Part shown: positions 1 through 7,266 of the stretch, piece after piece
Position numbering within the stretch: position 1 is the first letter of the stretch
How the letters are laid out: each line of letters begins with the position of its first letter
NCBI GenBank assembly: GCA_963665395.2
Contig: OY762251.1
Span: 2,604,001 to 2,668,000 of the forward strand
DNA length: 64,000 nucleotides
From: Bin87 sp963665395
GTDB taxonomy: Bacteria > Chloroflexota > Dehalococcoidia > Lucifugimonadales > UBA3495
Reading direction: 5' to 3'
Made by a program: the position numbers and the translations under genes
The notes under the pieces: generated by a model
Seen by the model: the letters and a program-made list of their open reading frames with translations, nothing else
Database searches by the model: none
What the model was told of the DNA's origin: nothing

Positions 1-65
1 CGGCGGGCGGCCGCGTAGCCGATGCCGTCGCTGCCTCCGGTTATGAGGCAGATTTTGCCTTGCAT
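1..65 (-). CDS. Short-chain dehydrogenase/reductase, N-terminal fragment
   Basis: Only the first 21 codons are inside the window; the gene continues past the left edge. The reading MQGKICLITGGSDGIGYAAA carries the Rossmann TGxxxGIG nucleotide-binding motif (here TGGSDGIG) right after the first beta strand, as expected at the start of a classical SDR. Substrate cannot be told from this fragment. It would be the last visible gene of the minus-strand cluster that begins near 5378, separated from the gene before it by an inverted repeat. Confidence 0.75.
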   Translation of the reverse strand, partial: MQGKICLITGGSDGIGYAAAR

Positions 66-75
66 CACCTGAACT

Positions 76-167
76 GTCATTGCGAGCGCAGCGCGGCAAT
101 CTCGTTGCCGGAGGAGTCGTCGCTCAATTCAGCGAGATTGCCACGTCGCTGCGCTCCTCGCAATGAC
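76..167. repeat. Imperfect inverted repeat, TCATTGCGAG type
   Basis: Left arm (76-104) starts GTCATTGCGAGCGCAGCGC and continues to GGCAATCTCG; the right arm (133-167) is its near reverse complement ending GCTCCTCGCAATGAC. The 28-base centre does not pair. This type of dispersed palindrome between genes is common in many bacterial genomes. It sits between the stop of the 189-995 gene and the SDR start, so it may act on the transcript as a hairpin. Confidence 0.75.
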
Positions 168-188
168 AAAGTGGGTACGCATGAGGCG

Positions 189-995
189 TCAGTTGGGCGC
201 ACGGTTGCCCTCGGTTCCGCCCAGGTCATGCTGGACGACTGACAGCGATACGGTAAGGCTGTCCGTAATATCCGGTCTGGTGGCCTCGGCGGCGCCGCGC
301 TCGGCTGCCTTCTCCAGTGAGGATAGTTTTTCACCGGAGGGCGGAGTCGCCATCTGGACGGTCACGACGATTTCAATGGCGTCGCTGTCGTAATAGGTCA
401 CGCTGTCCTGTACACCGTCCTCTACCATGACCGCGAGATGCGCTCCGACTACCGCTGCATCCGCCTCCCTCTTGGTGAACCCTGGGTATCTGCCTGCTTG
501 TAGGCTGATTTCAACGCCTGGGTTTTCGGACTTGAATTTGTCGATGGCATTCCGGGCGTTGCCGGAAATTGAACCCGAAAACTTGATCCAGGCCGATAAC
601 CTGCCGGTTTTGCCGGCATCAACGACGCTGTCGGGGTCGTCGTCCTCAATGGCCGTTACCATCATCGAGAAGTCGTCGCCCCAGGCATAACGCGCGATGG
701 ACTCCTCGAGCGTGATGCCATACTGGTTCGCGATGAATTGCAGGTCGTCCAATTCAGCGGGGCTGTTGATGCTGGCGCGTTGGCGCATCAGCGCAGCCGC
801 TTCGTGGGGGGTCAACGTCGCCATGTTGTGGTGGCTTGCCACCGTTTCGCCGTCGCGGCCAAGGGCGGCCGCCATCGCCACGATTACGACCACCACCGCG
901 ATCACGCCCAGAATGCCGCCGCCGTAGGCGAGCCACATGTACCAGCGGGTCCAACGATTTTTGGGTGAGCCGCGTCGCTCAGGCTCGGTCATCAT
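189..995 (-). CDS. Single-pass membrane protein of unknown function
   Basis: 268 residues. A basic N-terminus (to about residue 16) is followed by one hydrophobic helix at about 22-45 rich in Gly, Val, Ile and Ala; the rest is soluble and probably outside the membrane. The start is the first of two adjacent ATG codons, with AGGAGG seven bases upstream. The C-terminal half (about 135-235) alternates acidic and hydrophobic stretches and reads like a small alpha/beta domain. No catalytic motif or family recognised. It follows the LLM oxidoreductase on the same strand, 105 bases away. Confidence 0.6.
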   Translation of the reverse strand: MMTEPERRGSPKNRWTRWYMWLAYGGGILGVIAVVVVIVAMAAALGRDGETVASHHNMATLTPHEAAALMRQRASINSPAELDDLQFIANQYGITLEESIARYAWGDDFSMMVTAIEDDDPDSVVDAGKTGRLSAWIKFSGSISGNARNAIDKFKSENPGVEISLQAGRYPGFTKREADAAVVGAHLAVMVEDGVQDSVTYYDSDAIEIVVTVQMATPPSGEKLSSLEKAAERGAAEATRPDITDSLTVSLSVVQHDLGGTEGNRAPN

Positions 996-1100
996 CGGGG
1001 AGCCTCCTGCGGGACGGCGGCCCGGGTGGAAGCCAACTCGCCCAGGGGATGGGCGCTCTGGTGGGCGCCCGTGGGAGCCAGCATCACCGGCATAGGGAAA

Positions 1101-2114
1101 CTACAGGGCATGCAACGCCGGTATGACCTCGCGGCCCACCAGGTCGATATGCTCCAGCACCTCGGCCTGGGACATCTCCGGGTAGAACAGCCGCAGCGCC
1201 ACGTCGGTAAATCCCATTTCGTGATAGGCGGCAATCTGCGCGACGCATTCCTCGGGGCTGCCCACCAGGAAGGTGTCATCCATCAGCGTTTCCAGGTCGC
1301 CGGTCACCTTGCGGGTCAGCTCGTCGTCTGTGCCGTGGAGGCCGTGATAGGCATAGACTTCGTACTTCTTGGCGAAGTTGGCCCGGGCCCGTTCCAGCGC
1401 CTCTTCGTGGGTCGGGGCGCAGAAAAACTCGCGCACGATGACCATGTCCTCGGGAACGTCGTGGCCGTGGGTCTCCAGGGTCTGGTGGTACAGGGAGATC
1501 TGGTGGCGGATGGTGGCGTTGGACTGGGCGGGACCGACGTAAAGAATGTCGCCGCCCCGGCCGACCCGGCGCACCGCCGGATCGCTCATCGCGGCCTGCC
1601 AGACCTTGGGGTGGGGCTGCTGGTAGGGCCGGGCGGTGGGCCGCGCCCCGGTTACGTTGTAGTAGCGGCCATGGTGGGTCACCTCATCGTCAGTCCACAG
1701 CCGGCGCATCAGGCCGAGAGCCTCGGTACAGCGGGCGCCGCGCTGGGACATCCGCGTTCCGAAGGCTTCGCACTCCTCCGGCCGGTAGCCTAGCCCGATG
1801 CCGAGGATGAAACGCCCTTCCGCGATGTGGTCCAGGGTAGCCACCTGCTCGGCCACTTCCACCGGATTCAGCAACGGCAGCAACAGGACCGAGGTAGCCA
1901 ACTTCATGTCTCCCGGCTCGGCGGCCAGCCGCGCCAGCACCGGCCAGGGCTGGAAGTGCTGGAAGGGATCGATCAGATAGTGGTGCGCCCAGCAATAAAT
2001 GTCGAACCCGGCATCTCGGGAGGCCCGGAACTGCTCCAGGTGGTTCTGCCACTGCTGCTGATGGTCGATGCTGTCCCGCTGCACCACCTGCCCGACCTGG
2101 TATCCAACGCGCAT
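1101..2114 (-). CDS. LLM class flavin-dependent oxidoreductase
   Basis: 337 residues, the usual length for bacterial luciferase-like (F420/FMN-dependent) monooxygenases. The sequence begins MRVGYQVGQVV, has the TIM-barrel segments LKLATSVLLLPLLNPVEVAEQVATLD-like in the first third (around residues 70-95) and the typical RFILGIGLGYRPEE turn (about 105-118), and ends in the family's helical tail. Such enzymes oxidise a small organic substrate with reduced flavin or F420; the substrate cannot be inferred. It is probably co-transcribed with the propeller gene upstream at 2232-3125. A second, distinct member of the family lies at 47834-49006. Confidence 0.85.
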   Translation of the reverse strand: MRVGYQVGQVVQRDSIDHQQQWQNHLEQFRASRDAGFDIYCWAHHYLIDPFQHFQPWPVLARLAAEPGDMKLATSVLLLPLLNPVEVAEQVATLDHIAEGRFILGIGLGYRPEECEAFGTRMSQRGARCTEALGLMRRLWTDDEVTHHGRYYNVTGARPTARPYQQPHPKVWQAAMSDPAVRRVGRGGDILYVGPAQSNATIRHQISLYHQTLETHGHDVPEDMVIVREFFCAPTHEEALERARANFAKKYEVYAYHGLHGTDDELTRKVTGDLETLMDDTFLVGSPEECVAQIAAYHEMGFTDVALRLFYPEMSQAEVLEHIDLVGREVIPALHAL

Positions 2115-2185
2115 ATCGTCACCCTTTGAACTTCCCCACAGACCAGACTCTTAATGTAGCATTGCCATGTAGGTGGTTTTCCTTC

Positions 2186-2213
2186 GTAGGGGCGAATAAT
2201 TATTCGCCCCTAC
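2186..2213. repeat. 28-bp perfect palindrome, copy 1
   Basis: Perfect palindrome starting GTAGGGGCGAATAA and closing with its exact reverse complement. An identical 28-bp copy occurs at 37257-37284. Here it lies between the propeller gene stop and the LLM gene start, in an otherwise featureless spacer. It would fold into a 12-14 bp hairpin in RNA. Confidence 0.85.
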
Positions 2214-2231
2214 ACGCACTGGCAACGCGCC

Positions 2232-3125
2232 CTAGCCCCCGACGTGGCGGTACTTGATCAGCCGCTCGCCGGCGAGGTTCTGGTTCACGTAGATGTCGCC
2301 GTGGGAGTCGACCCAGACGGCGTGGGCGCCGTTGCCCCACCCGGCGTCCGAGGGGCTGCCCCAGCGGGCCAGGACGTTGCCCTCGATGTCCAGAATCGAC
2401 ATGAAACCGTCCAGCTCCGGCACGTACACCGCCAAGTCGTCATCAATGTAGATGTCGCAAGGCCGCGCCAGGTCCGCCCACTGTTCCAGGTAATTGCCCT
2501 CGGCGTCGAAAATCTGGATGCGATTGTTCTCCCGGTCGGCCACGAACACCCGCCCGTCGGTGTGCACCCAGACGCCATGCGGAACGTGGAACTCGCCGGG
2601 CCCGGTCTTCCCCGGCGCGCCCCAGGAGTCCACCAACTCTCCGTCAGGGGTGAACCGATGCACCCGGGCGTTGCCGTAGCCGTCGGAGATGTACAGCAGG
2701 CCGTCCGGGGAAATGGCAATGTCGCTGGGGCTGTTGAATGGCCCGGCCGCCTTGACCACCGGGTCGCTGTAGTTGCCCGACCAGCCGGTGTCCGAGGGCT
2801 GGTTCCACTCGCCCATGGTCAGCAGCAGGTTGCCGCTGGGATCGTACTTGAGGACAACGTGGCTGTTCTTGACCGGCAGATAGAGATTTTCATCCTCGTC
2901 GATAAACATACCATGAGCGTCGGTGAGCACGCCCTCGCCCCAGGAGGCGAGATAGTTGCCGTCCCGGTCTAGGACAATCAGCGGGTGTTCACCTCGGTTG
3001 AAGAGATACACCCGATCCTCGGAGTCGGTGACGATGGCCGTCTGTCCTAACTCCCATCCCTCGGGCAATTTCTCCCAGTTCTCGACCCGCTCGTAGGTGT
3101 ACTTGCCACTGCCAACGGTGGTCAT
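2232..3125 (-). CDS. NHL-repeat six-bladed beta-propeller protein (peptidylglycine amidating-lyase-like)
   Basis: 297 residues with repeated NHL-type blades: segments of the form G-x-L-Y-I-S-D, G-x-V-F-V-A-D-R-E-N-N-R-I-Q and H-A-V-W-V-D-S-H-G-D-I-Y recur about every 45 residues, each with the Pro/His-x-Gly-(Val/Ile) turn. The architecture matches peptidyl-alpha-hydroxyglycine alpha-amidating lyase-like propellers; several His and Tyr residues are present but no activity can be asserted. There is no signal peptide. The ATG is preceded by AAGGAGG at ideal spacing. It lies between the UGSC selenoprotein and the LLM oxidoreductase, consistent with one catabolic unit. Confidence 0.8.
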   Translation of the reverse strand: MTTVGSGKYTYERVENWEKLPEGWELGQTAIVTDSEDRVYLFNRGEHPLIVLDRDGNYLASWGEGVLTDAHGMFIDEDENLYLPVKNSHVVLKYDPSGNLLLTMGEWNQPSDTGWSGNYSDPVVKAAGPFNSPSDIAISPDGLLYISDGYGNARVHRFTPDGELVDSWGAPGKTGPGEFHVPHGVWVHTDGRVFVADRENNRIQIFDAEGNYLEQWADLARPCDIYIDDDLAVYVPELDGFMSILDIEGNVLARWGSPSDAGWGNGAHAVWVDSHGDIYVNQNLAGERLIKYRHVGG

Positions 3126-3173
3126 GTCGTCGCCTCCTTGATCGCGCCTCGTGCGTACCTGCTTTCGTAAATC

Positions 3174-3284
3174 GTCAGAAGCAAGATTTACGGGATTTTA
3201 TGATTGGGCAGGATTGGTAGGGCTCCATCACAGAACGGTTCCAATCCTGATAATCCTTAGAATCCTCAAAATCCTGCTTCTGAC
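3174..3284. repeat. Long inverted repeat family GTCAGAAGCAGGAT, copy 1
   Basis: Starts GTCAGAAGCA and ends TGCTTCTGAC, with internal arms made of loosely repeated 9-11 base units containing GGATT on the left and AATCC on the right. Four more copies are at 14693, 56101, 59804 and 62085. It fills most of the spacer between the UGSC and propeller genes. Confidence 0.85.
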
Positions 3285-3311
3285 ATTTCCCGGGTCAGGT
3301 CACCGGTTCCA

Positions 3312-3869
3312 CTAATACGTTGTCAGCGTATCAATAACCGCCTGCTCCAACTCGCCGGCGCGGACGGAAACCTGGTCGGGCGTCAGGCCGCCCAGGGGAT
3401 GGGGAATGCCCAGCGGGTGGAAGTCGCCGCGGCCGAAGGTGCGGGCGTGGCGGAAGGCCGAGTTCAGGAACGGGTCGGTGCAGAGCACCACCGTGGGGAT
3501 GCCGAGGTTTTCCAGGGTCATGGCGTCGTGCACACTGCACGCGGTGCAGGACCCTCAATCGGCAATCGCGGTCACCACGAAGTCGCACCGCTCTGAAAGC
3601 TCGCCTATGATCTCATCGGCGGCCGGCCGCGAATAGACGAACTTGTCCACGGCTACGATGTCGCCCAGCTCCAGATCCTTGGCCATGCGCTCGCCGATGT
3701 TCCGCAACAGGAGATCGGCGTTGGCCTTGCGGTTGCCCAGAAAGCCGCCGACCTTGTCGTGCAGCGTGTCCAGCCGGGGCGCGGCCCGCCAGCGGGACGC
3801 CGCCTCCGGGTCAATGGGCAGAGCTAAACCCAACTCCCGCATCCGGTCTTGATAGTTCGTGACAGTCAT
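3312..3869 (-). CDS. UGSC family selenoprotein (in-frame UGA read as selenocysteine)
   Basis: Read through one UGA (3555-3557), the frame gives a 185-residue protein with the family signature U-G-S-C (U at about residue 105) followed by TACSVHDAMTLENLGIPTVV, and the C-terminal motif HPLGG. Stopping at the UGA would leave a 104-residue stub ending VVTAIAD and an orphan downstream frame starting with GTG in exact phase. UGSC proteins are a known bacterial family in which the first residue is Sec or Cys; the U/C-x-x-C pair suggests a thiol/selenol redox role, not proven. The start ATG has GAGG nine bases upstream; the true stop is TAG. A hairpin just after the UGA could be the SECIS. The Sec machinery genes are not in this window. 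Confidence 0.88.
3524..3543 (-). promoter_or_regulatory. Candidate bacterial SECIS hairpin
   Basis: In the mRNA, bases 12-31 after the UGA fold as CGCGTGCA-GTG-TGCACGACG: a six-pair stem CGTGCA/TGCACG closed by loop GUG, extended by two pairs after a bulged A. The apical loop sits about 20 bases after the UGA and carries G at its first position. Bacterial SECIS elements are short stem-loops immediately 3' of the UGA with a guanine in a small loop, so position and shape fit. An alternative CTGCAC-CGC-GTGCAG hairpin overlaps it. Confidence 0.6.
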
Positions 3870-3950
3870 CGTTGTTACCTCTGCAATTCTTCCGGCCGTA
3901 TTGACATTTCACCGTCATTCCCGCTTACCGCCCTGGATGAGCCGGCGGGG

Positions 3951-4310
3951 CTACGTTTGTTCCAGCAAGGGCAGGAGCTTGTCCAGCAGGGCCTCGACGT
4001 CGTCCAGGCTATCCGCGACCTCGAAATCCTGCATCGTGTTCTCGTAGAAGTTCTCGTGGAGATCGCTGGCGGCGCGGAACAGGCGGCGGATGTCGCCATC
4101 GCCGGTTTCCGCCCTGAGCCGGCTGACCGCGACGAGGTGGTGTCGGTGCCGGCTGTGTTCCCAGCCGCGCTGTTCGGCGACAGCCTTGAGGATTTGCACG
4201 GTGGCGCCCCAGCCCTTCTCAGATGCCTGTGGCAGATCACCGTCGGCCAGTTCACGTCTGGCCTGCGCCAGGAAATGCCCGCTGGCTTGTTGATACTGTT
4301 GGGTCGTCAT
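3951..4310 (-). CDS. PaREP1/HEPN-like small helical protein
   Basis: 119 residues, all helical in appearance. Core motif QASEKGWGA (residues 28-36) and VKAVAEQRGWEH-like segment (about 40-52), then a second helix with FRAASDLHENFYEN. The same core recurs in the proteins at 35285-35647 and, truncated, at 56189-56422. The pattern resembles the PaREP1 family, which is related to HEPN domains; no RNxxxH motif is visible, so RNase activity is not implied. It lies between the UGSC selenoprotein and the 4347 gene, 37 bases from the latter, and is probably co-transcribed. Confidence 0.6.
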   Translation of the reverse strand: MTTQQYQQASGHFLAQARRELADGDLPQASEKGWGATVQILKAVAEQRGWEHSRHRHHLVAVSRLRAETGDGDIRRLFRAASDLHENFYENTMQDFEVADSLDDVEALLDKLLPLLEQT

Positions 4311-4346
4311 TTGCTGCTTCTCCTGCGGCTGTTACAGGTTAGCATC

Positions 4347-5378
4347 TCAACGTTCGATCTTTCGCGTGACCCGGCGGGAGCCCCAGCCAGGCAGGTAGGC
4401 CGAGTGGGGGCCGCCGGCGCCGCCGGCGACGAAAATGTTGATGCGATCCGGGGCGCGGACCACCGGCACCATCTGGTCGTCGTCGTCAGCGTCGATGTAC
4501 CTGGGCCAGAAGTGGCCGCGTCGGGAGTCGCCCTGGGGCGGGCCGCCCTGGCGGAGTTTCCGCACCGGCTTGCGGGCGTGTTCGTAAAGGAACTGGCGGA
4601 TGTCCCGCTTGTTCCAGCCGTCCCGGTGGAGGAACTTGGCGTGCTCGGGGCCAATGACTACCATGGTGTCGCCCATGACGTACATCTGGACGTTGCCCAG
4701 GGTACACATGGTGTCGGCCAGCACGGTCAGGAAGTTCCGCGAGTGGGTGGCGTGGTACATGATGTTGTGGGGCGCCTCGGCCGGGAACACCGATACCGTG
4801 CTGTCGGTAGGCGCGAAGCCCAGCTCAACGTGCATCGGCTCCCAGGGGTTGGCGTCCTCGTCCTCGGCGACGCAGTAGGTGTAGGCGCCGGGATGGCCAA
4901 ATGTAGCCTTGTTGGTCTCGCCGGGTATCGCGCCGCCCAGGTTGAGCAGGGCCAGCTTGACCGCCCGGCCGATGGTGGCGTTGGCCCGCCAACCGGAGCC
5001 GAAGCAGTTGTAGCCGCCGTTGATGTCCAGCTCCTTGACGATGGGGCCGTTGACAATCAGCAGCGGCGTGTGGATGCCGGTGGAGCACATCACGCCGCGC
5101 AGGTTGAACCGCTCGTCCATCATCGCTTCCAGGGCGGTGATGATTACCGGCATATGCTCCGGCCGGCAACCCGCCATGACGGCGTTGACTGCGATGCGCT
5201 CGACGGTGGCCCGCCCGCCCAGGGGCGGCAACTCCGCGATGAGTTCGTCGCCCCCGCGTCCGGTAATCTCCACGAACTTGCGAACCAGGGGTTCGGACGG
5301 CGGCACCACCGGCAGGCCATCGGTCCACCCGGTCTCGAACATCAATTCAATGGCATCGGAAACGTCAGTAGAAAGCAT
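4347..5378 (-). CDS. Conserved protein of unknown function beside UGSC
   Basis: 343 residues from the ATG at 5378. The N-terminus has the striking segment GWTDGLPVVPPSE (about residues 16-28), and the body has Cys residues in MAGCRPEHM, GVMCSTGIHTP and GYNCFGSGW plus a long conserved-looking C-terminal half. No known catalytic fold recognised. I believe proteins with this N-terminal segment occur near UGSC proteins in Actinobacteria and Chloroflexi, but that is from memory. A longer version could start at a TTG at 5453, but that TTG is the start of a good -35 box, so the ATG is preferred. First gene of the minus-strand cluster running to the left edge. Confidence 0.65.
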   Translation of the reverse strand: MLSTDVSDAIELMFETGWTDGLPVVPPSEPLVRKFVEITGRGGDELIAELPPLGGRATVERIAVNAVMAGCRPEHMPVIITALEAMMDERFNLRGVMCSTGIHTPLLIVNGPIVKELDINGGYNCFGSGWRANATIGRAVKLALLNLGGAIPGETNKATFGHPGAYTYCVAEDEDANPWEPMHVELGFAPTDSTVSVFPAEAPHNIMYHATHSRNFLTVLADTMCTLGNVQMYVMGDTMVVIGPEHAKFLHRDGWNKRDIRQFLYEHARKPVRKLRQGGPPQGDSRRGHFWPRYIDADDDDQMVPVVRAPDRINIFVAGGAGGPHSAYLPGWGSRRVTRKIER

Positions 5379-5424
5379 TATCGGCCATGAGGGAGGTTGG
5401 ATTATCCGCAGTTCAGCTGCGGCG

Positions 5425-5453
5425 AGTGTAATTCTCGTAGATAACGCTGTCAA
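5425..5453 (-). promoter_or_regulatory. Sigma-70-like promoter for the UGSC cluster
   Basis: On the minus strand TTGACA (5453-5448) is followed after exactly 17 bases by TACACT (5430-5425). Transcription would start near 5418, leaving a leader of about 40 bases before the ATG at 5378. The -35 hexamer is a perfect consensus. Confidence 0.65.
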
Positions 5454-6125
5454 CGCGCCGGCCGGCCGCTCGTTCGGTGTGGCAACCGTTGGCGCTAGTA
5501 AGTGTCAGAGGGTGCAGTGAGCGATGGAGCGGTGGATGCGTCCGTTATCATCCGGTTCCAGCCCATTCCACTGCGCCAGTATGTTGAAGGCGGCCATCAG
5601 GTAACTCAAGTGAGCCTCAAACCCTTTCCAGGTGTGATGCCGCATCTCCTTGCTGCCCCGCACCGTAGTCATCATGGCGAAGGTGGTTTCCATCCGCCTC
5701 CGGCGGACACGTTCCATTGACCGCGTTTGCAGATTTTCACGTTGGCCGGATCCCCTTTCGCCCGGTGAAACCCGGTGTCGGTGAGGACGATCATCGCGCC
5801 GTCGTAGTTGGCCAGCAGGGGCAGGAACCGCTGGTCGTGCGGACTGGTCAAAAATCGGGGCCGTGGCGCAATCCCAATCGGTAATCAGTCCCAACTGGTT
5901 GCGCGCGATGCCGAGTTTGCCGCCCAGGATCCAGCGATGGTTGGACTTGCCCTTTTCGGCCCACCTGGTGGAGGTTCCGTCCGGAGCGCGCCGGATGGCC
6001 CAGTGATTGGTCAAAGATCAGACGCCGTAGCTGTCGGCCACGCCCAGGACGGTGGGCGGGGCCAGGAAGCGGCCGGTCCAGCAGGCTTGCCGCTCCAGCC
6101 GCCGGAAGAGGCGGCTGCGTTCGGG

Positions 6126-6140
6126 TCCGCCGCAGGCGGA
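6126..6140. repeat. 15-bp micro-hairpin TCCGCC-GCA-GGCGGA
   Basis: Six-base perfect arms around a three-base loop, inside the degraded transposase. Identical to 21616-21630 and one base different from 21675-21689 in an unrelated decayed transposase; 33170-33184 has the same arms with loop GGA. Confidence 0.65.
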
Positions 6141-6152
6141 GGGAACAGATCG

Positions 6153-6177
6153 CCCCCTGTTCAAGCCAGGGGCAGGC
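6153..6177. repeat. Micro-hairpin ending GGGGCAGGC, copy 1
   Basis: 25 bases: CCCCCTGTTCAAGCC then AGGGGCAGGC. Arms CCCCCTG/CAGGGG-like flank TTCAAGC, with an unpaired CAGGC tail. It interrupts the IS982 transposase frame and resembles 6220-6243 and 21537-21562. Confidence 0.6.
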
Positions 6178-6219
6178 TATAGTTGTCTTTGAGCCAAGCA
6201 TAGAAGCGGCGGCGGCTGA

Positions 6220-6243
6220 CCCCGTGTCAAGCACGGGGCAGGC
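6220..6243. repeat. Micro-hairpin ending GGGGCAGGC, copy 2
   Basis: 24 bases: CCCCGTGTCAAGC then ACGGGGCAGGC. Arms CCCCGTG/CACGGGG pair perfectly around a short loop, again with a CAGGC tail. Inside the IS982 transposase remnant. Confidence 0.65.
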
Positions 6244-6479
6244 TGTTCTTGATGGCGTAGAGGACACCGATGGTAACCAACTCGCTGATCGAGAGAACGG
6301 CTTGGGGATGCTGGAGAACGTCGCTCAAGGCGTCGTCTATCTGGCAGTACAGTAACGTCACCTCGTACTGGATACGGGGTCGGTGATAAAATCGACGATG
6401 TTCACGGGGTTCCTCCGCTGTGGAGAGTGTCAAACCACAGCATAGTGGAACCTCGTGGCATTTTCAAAATCCACTCAAA

Positions 6480-6590
6480 CTAGCACCAACGGTTAACGAA
6501 TTCATGGTCTGACACTGACCGTTTCCACTGCTGCTCTCCGGCAACCGTCCGCCGGACCAATCCCGCCAAAATTTTGTCCAGTTCGTTCAT
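6480..6590 (-). pseudogene. N-terminal stub of a small gene cut by the IS982-like element
   Basis: Reads MNELDKILAGLVRRTVAGEQ, then QWKRSVSDHEFVN, and ends at TAG within the IS terminal repeat, giving 36 residues. The ATG overlaps the stop of the 6587-7096 gene in an ATGA, a sign of translational coupling. The L-x-x-T-x-x-G-x-x-x-W-x-R-S pattern looks like the start of small proteins of unknown function often paired with membrane-anchored partners. The remainder of the gene was lost. Confidence 0.55.
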
Positions 6591-7096
6591 TTCGCCTCTC
6601 CTCGGGGACCGCCAAAGACCTCTTCATTGGCCAAGTCTTCCAAATCACTTTGGATTTCGTTCAACTGTCTATTGAGATTAGCTCTCCGGCTATCCTCAAT
6701 GTCTTGGTTGATATACTCATCGACCAAATTCTCAATGTCCTTGACAATGATTCGATCGTTAGCCAATTTCTCACGAAACGCGGTCTGGCTTTCTGGGCAG
6801 CGTGCCTCGGAAAGCATCGTTCGCAACACTTGGTAAAGTTCCCTCGCGGCCACCCATCCGTTGTTGTTATGCAAACTCTTGATCACTCGGATCAATCCAA
6901 TCGCACGCTCTAAATGTACCGTCTGCAAATGGCGAGCGATTTGGTCCCTGGTCTCATTGGCTGCCGTTTGCGCAGCACGCGAAGCGGATCGCGCCCCTCG
7001 CGCCACAACAATAGCATAGGCGAGACCGCCTGCCGAAACGGCCAAGCCGGCCGCACTGGCCAGACCGCCCCAGTTGCTGGCAGCAAACTCTATCAT
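6587..7096 (-). CDS. Membrane-anchored coiled-coil protein, unknown
   Basis: 169 residues. An N-terminal hydrophobic segment (about 8-33, rich in Ala, Gly and Leu) is followed by a long charged helical region (about 38-165) with likely coiled coil, including LNRQLNEIQSDLEDLANEE near the end. No enzymatic motif. It is the upstream partner of the truncated gene at 6480-6590, with which it shares an ATGA overlap. AT-richer than its neighbours, as the IS-flanked pair may be recently acquired. Confidence 0.55.
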   Translation of the reverse strand: MIEFAASNWGGLASAAGLAVSAGGLAYAIVVARGARSASRAAQTAANETRDQIARHLQTVHLERAIGLIRVIKSLHNNNGWVAARELYQVLRTMLSEARCPESQTAFREKLANDRIIVKDIENLVDEYINQDIEDSRRANLNRQLNEIQSDLEDLANEEVFGGPRGEAK

Positions 7097-7266
7097 GACG
7101 AACCGACTGCGTTCCTGTCCTCATGGCATGGTTAGAAAATCCGTGGGCATCCGCCGGCATGATTTTAGCGTGGCTCTCCCGCCGTTGACCTGCCCGGCGG
7201 CGAACCCTACAATCGCCCCAACTCGCAGTTTAGTAAGGAAACGTCGATGGCAACGGAGGGAGCACC

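Larger units (their letters stand above)
5505..6405 (-). pseudogene. IS982-family transposase, frameshifted
   Basis: Starts at GTG 6405 (VNIVDFITD, with GGAGG six bases upstream) and continues in pieces across frames: SISELVTIGVLYAIK, then SNHRWILGGKLGIARNQLGLITDWDCATA, then FNILAQWNGLEPDDNGRIHRSIA. The HRWI-GGKL and NQ-GLI-DW segments match the IS982 transposase pattern. At least three frame breaks are present, some explained by the short palindromic inserts, so no functional enzyme is made. Confidence 0.65.
5484..6494 (-). mobile_element. IS982-like element, decayed
   Basis: Ends are inverted copies of AACCGTTGGCGCTAGT (5484-5499) and its complement with one mismatch at 6479-6494. Inside is one degraded transposase gene. 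No clear target duplication is visible. Its right end cuts into a small gene coupled to the 6587-7096 gene. The interior has three hairpin micro-insertions (6126-6140, 6153-6177, 6220-6243). Confidence 0.6.

Noticed and set aside
3849..5390. 513-residue open frame on the plus strand
   Set aside because: It is antisense to the 4347 gene and the PaREP1-like gene, low-complexity and without family motifs: a GC-rich shadow.
5379..5453. TTG start at 5453 for the UGSC neighbour
   Set aside because: The TTG is the first triplet of the -35 hexamer; the ATG at 5378 fits a normal leader.
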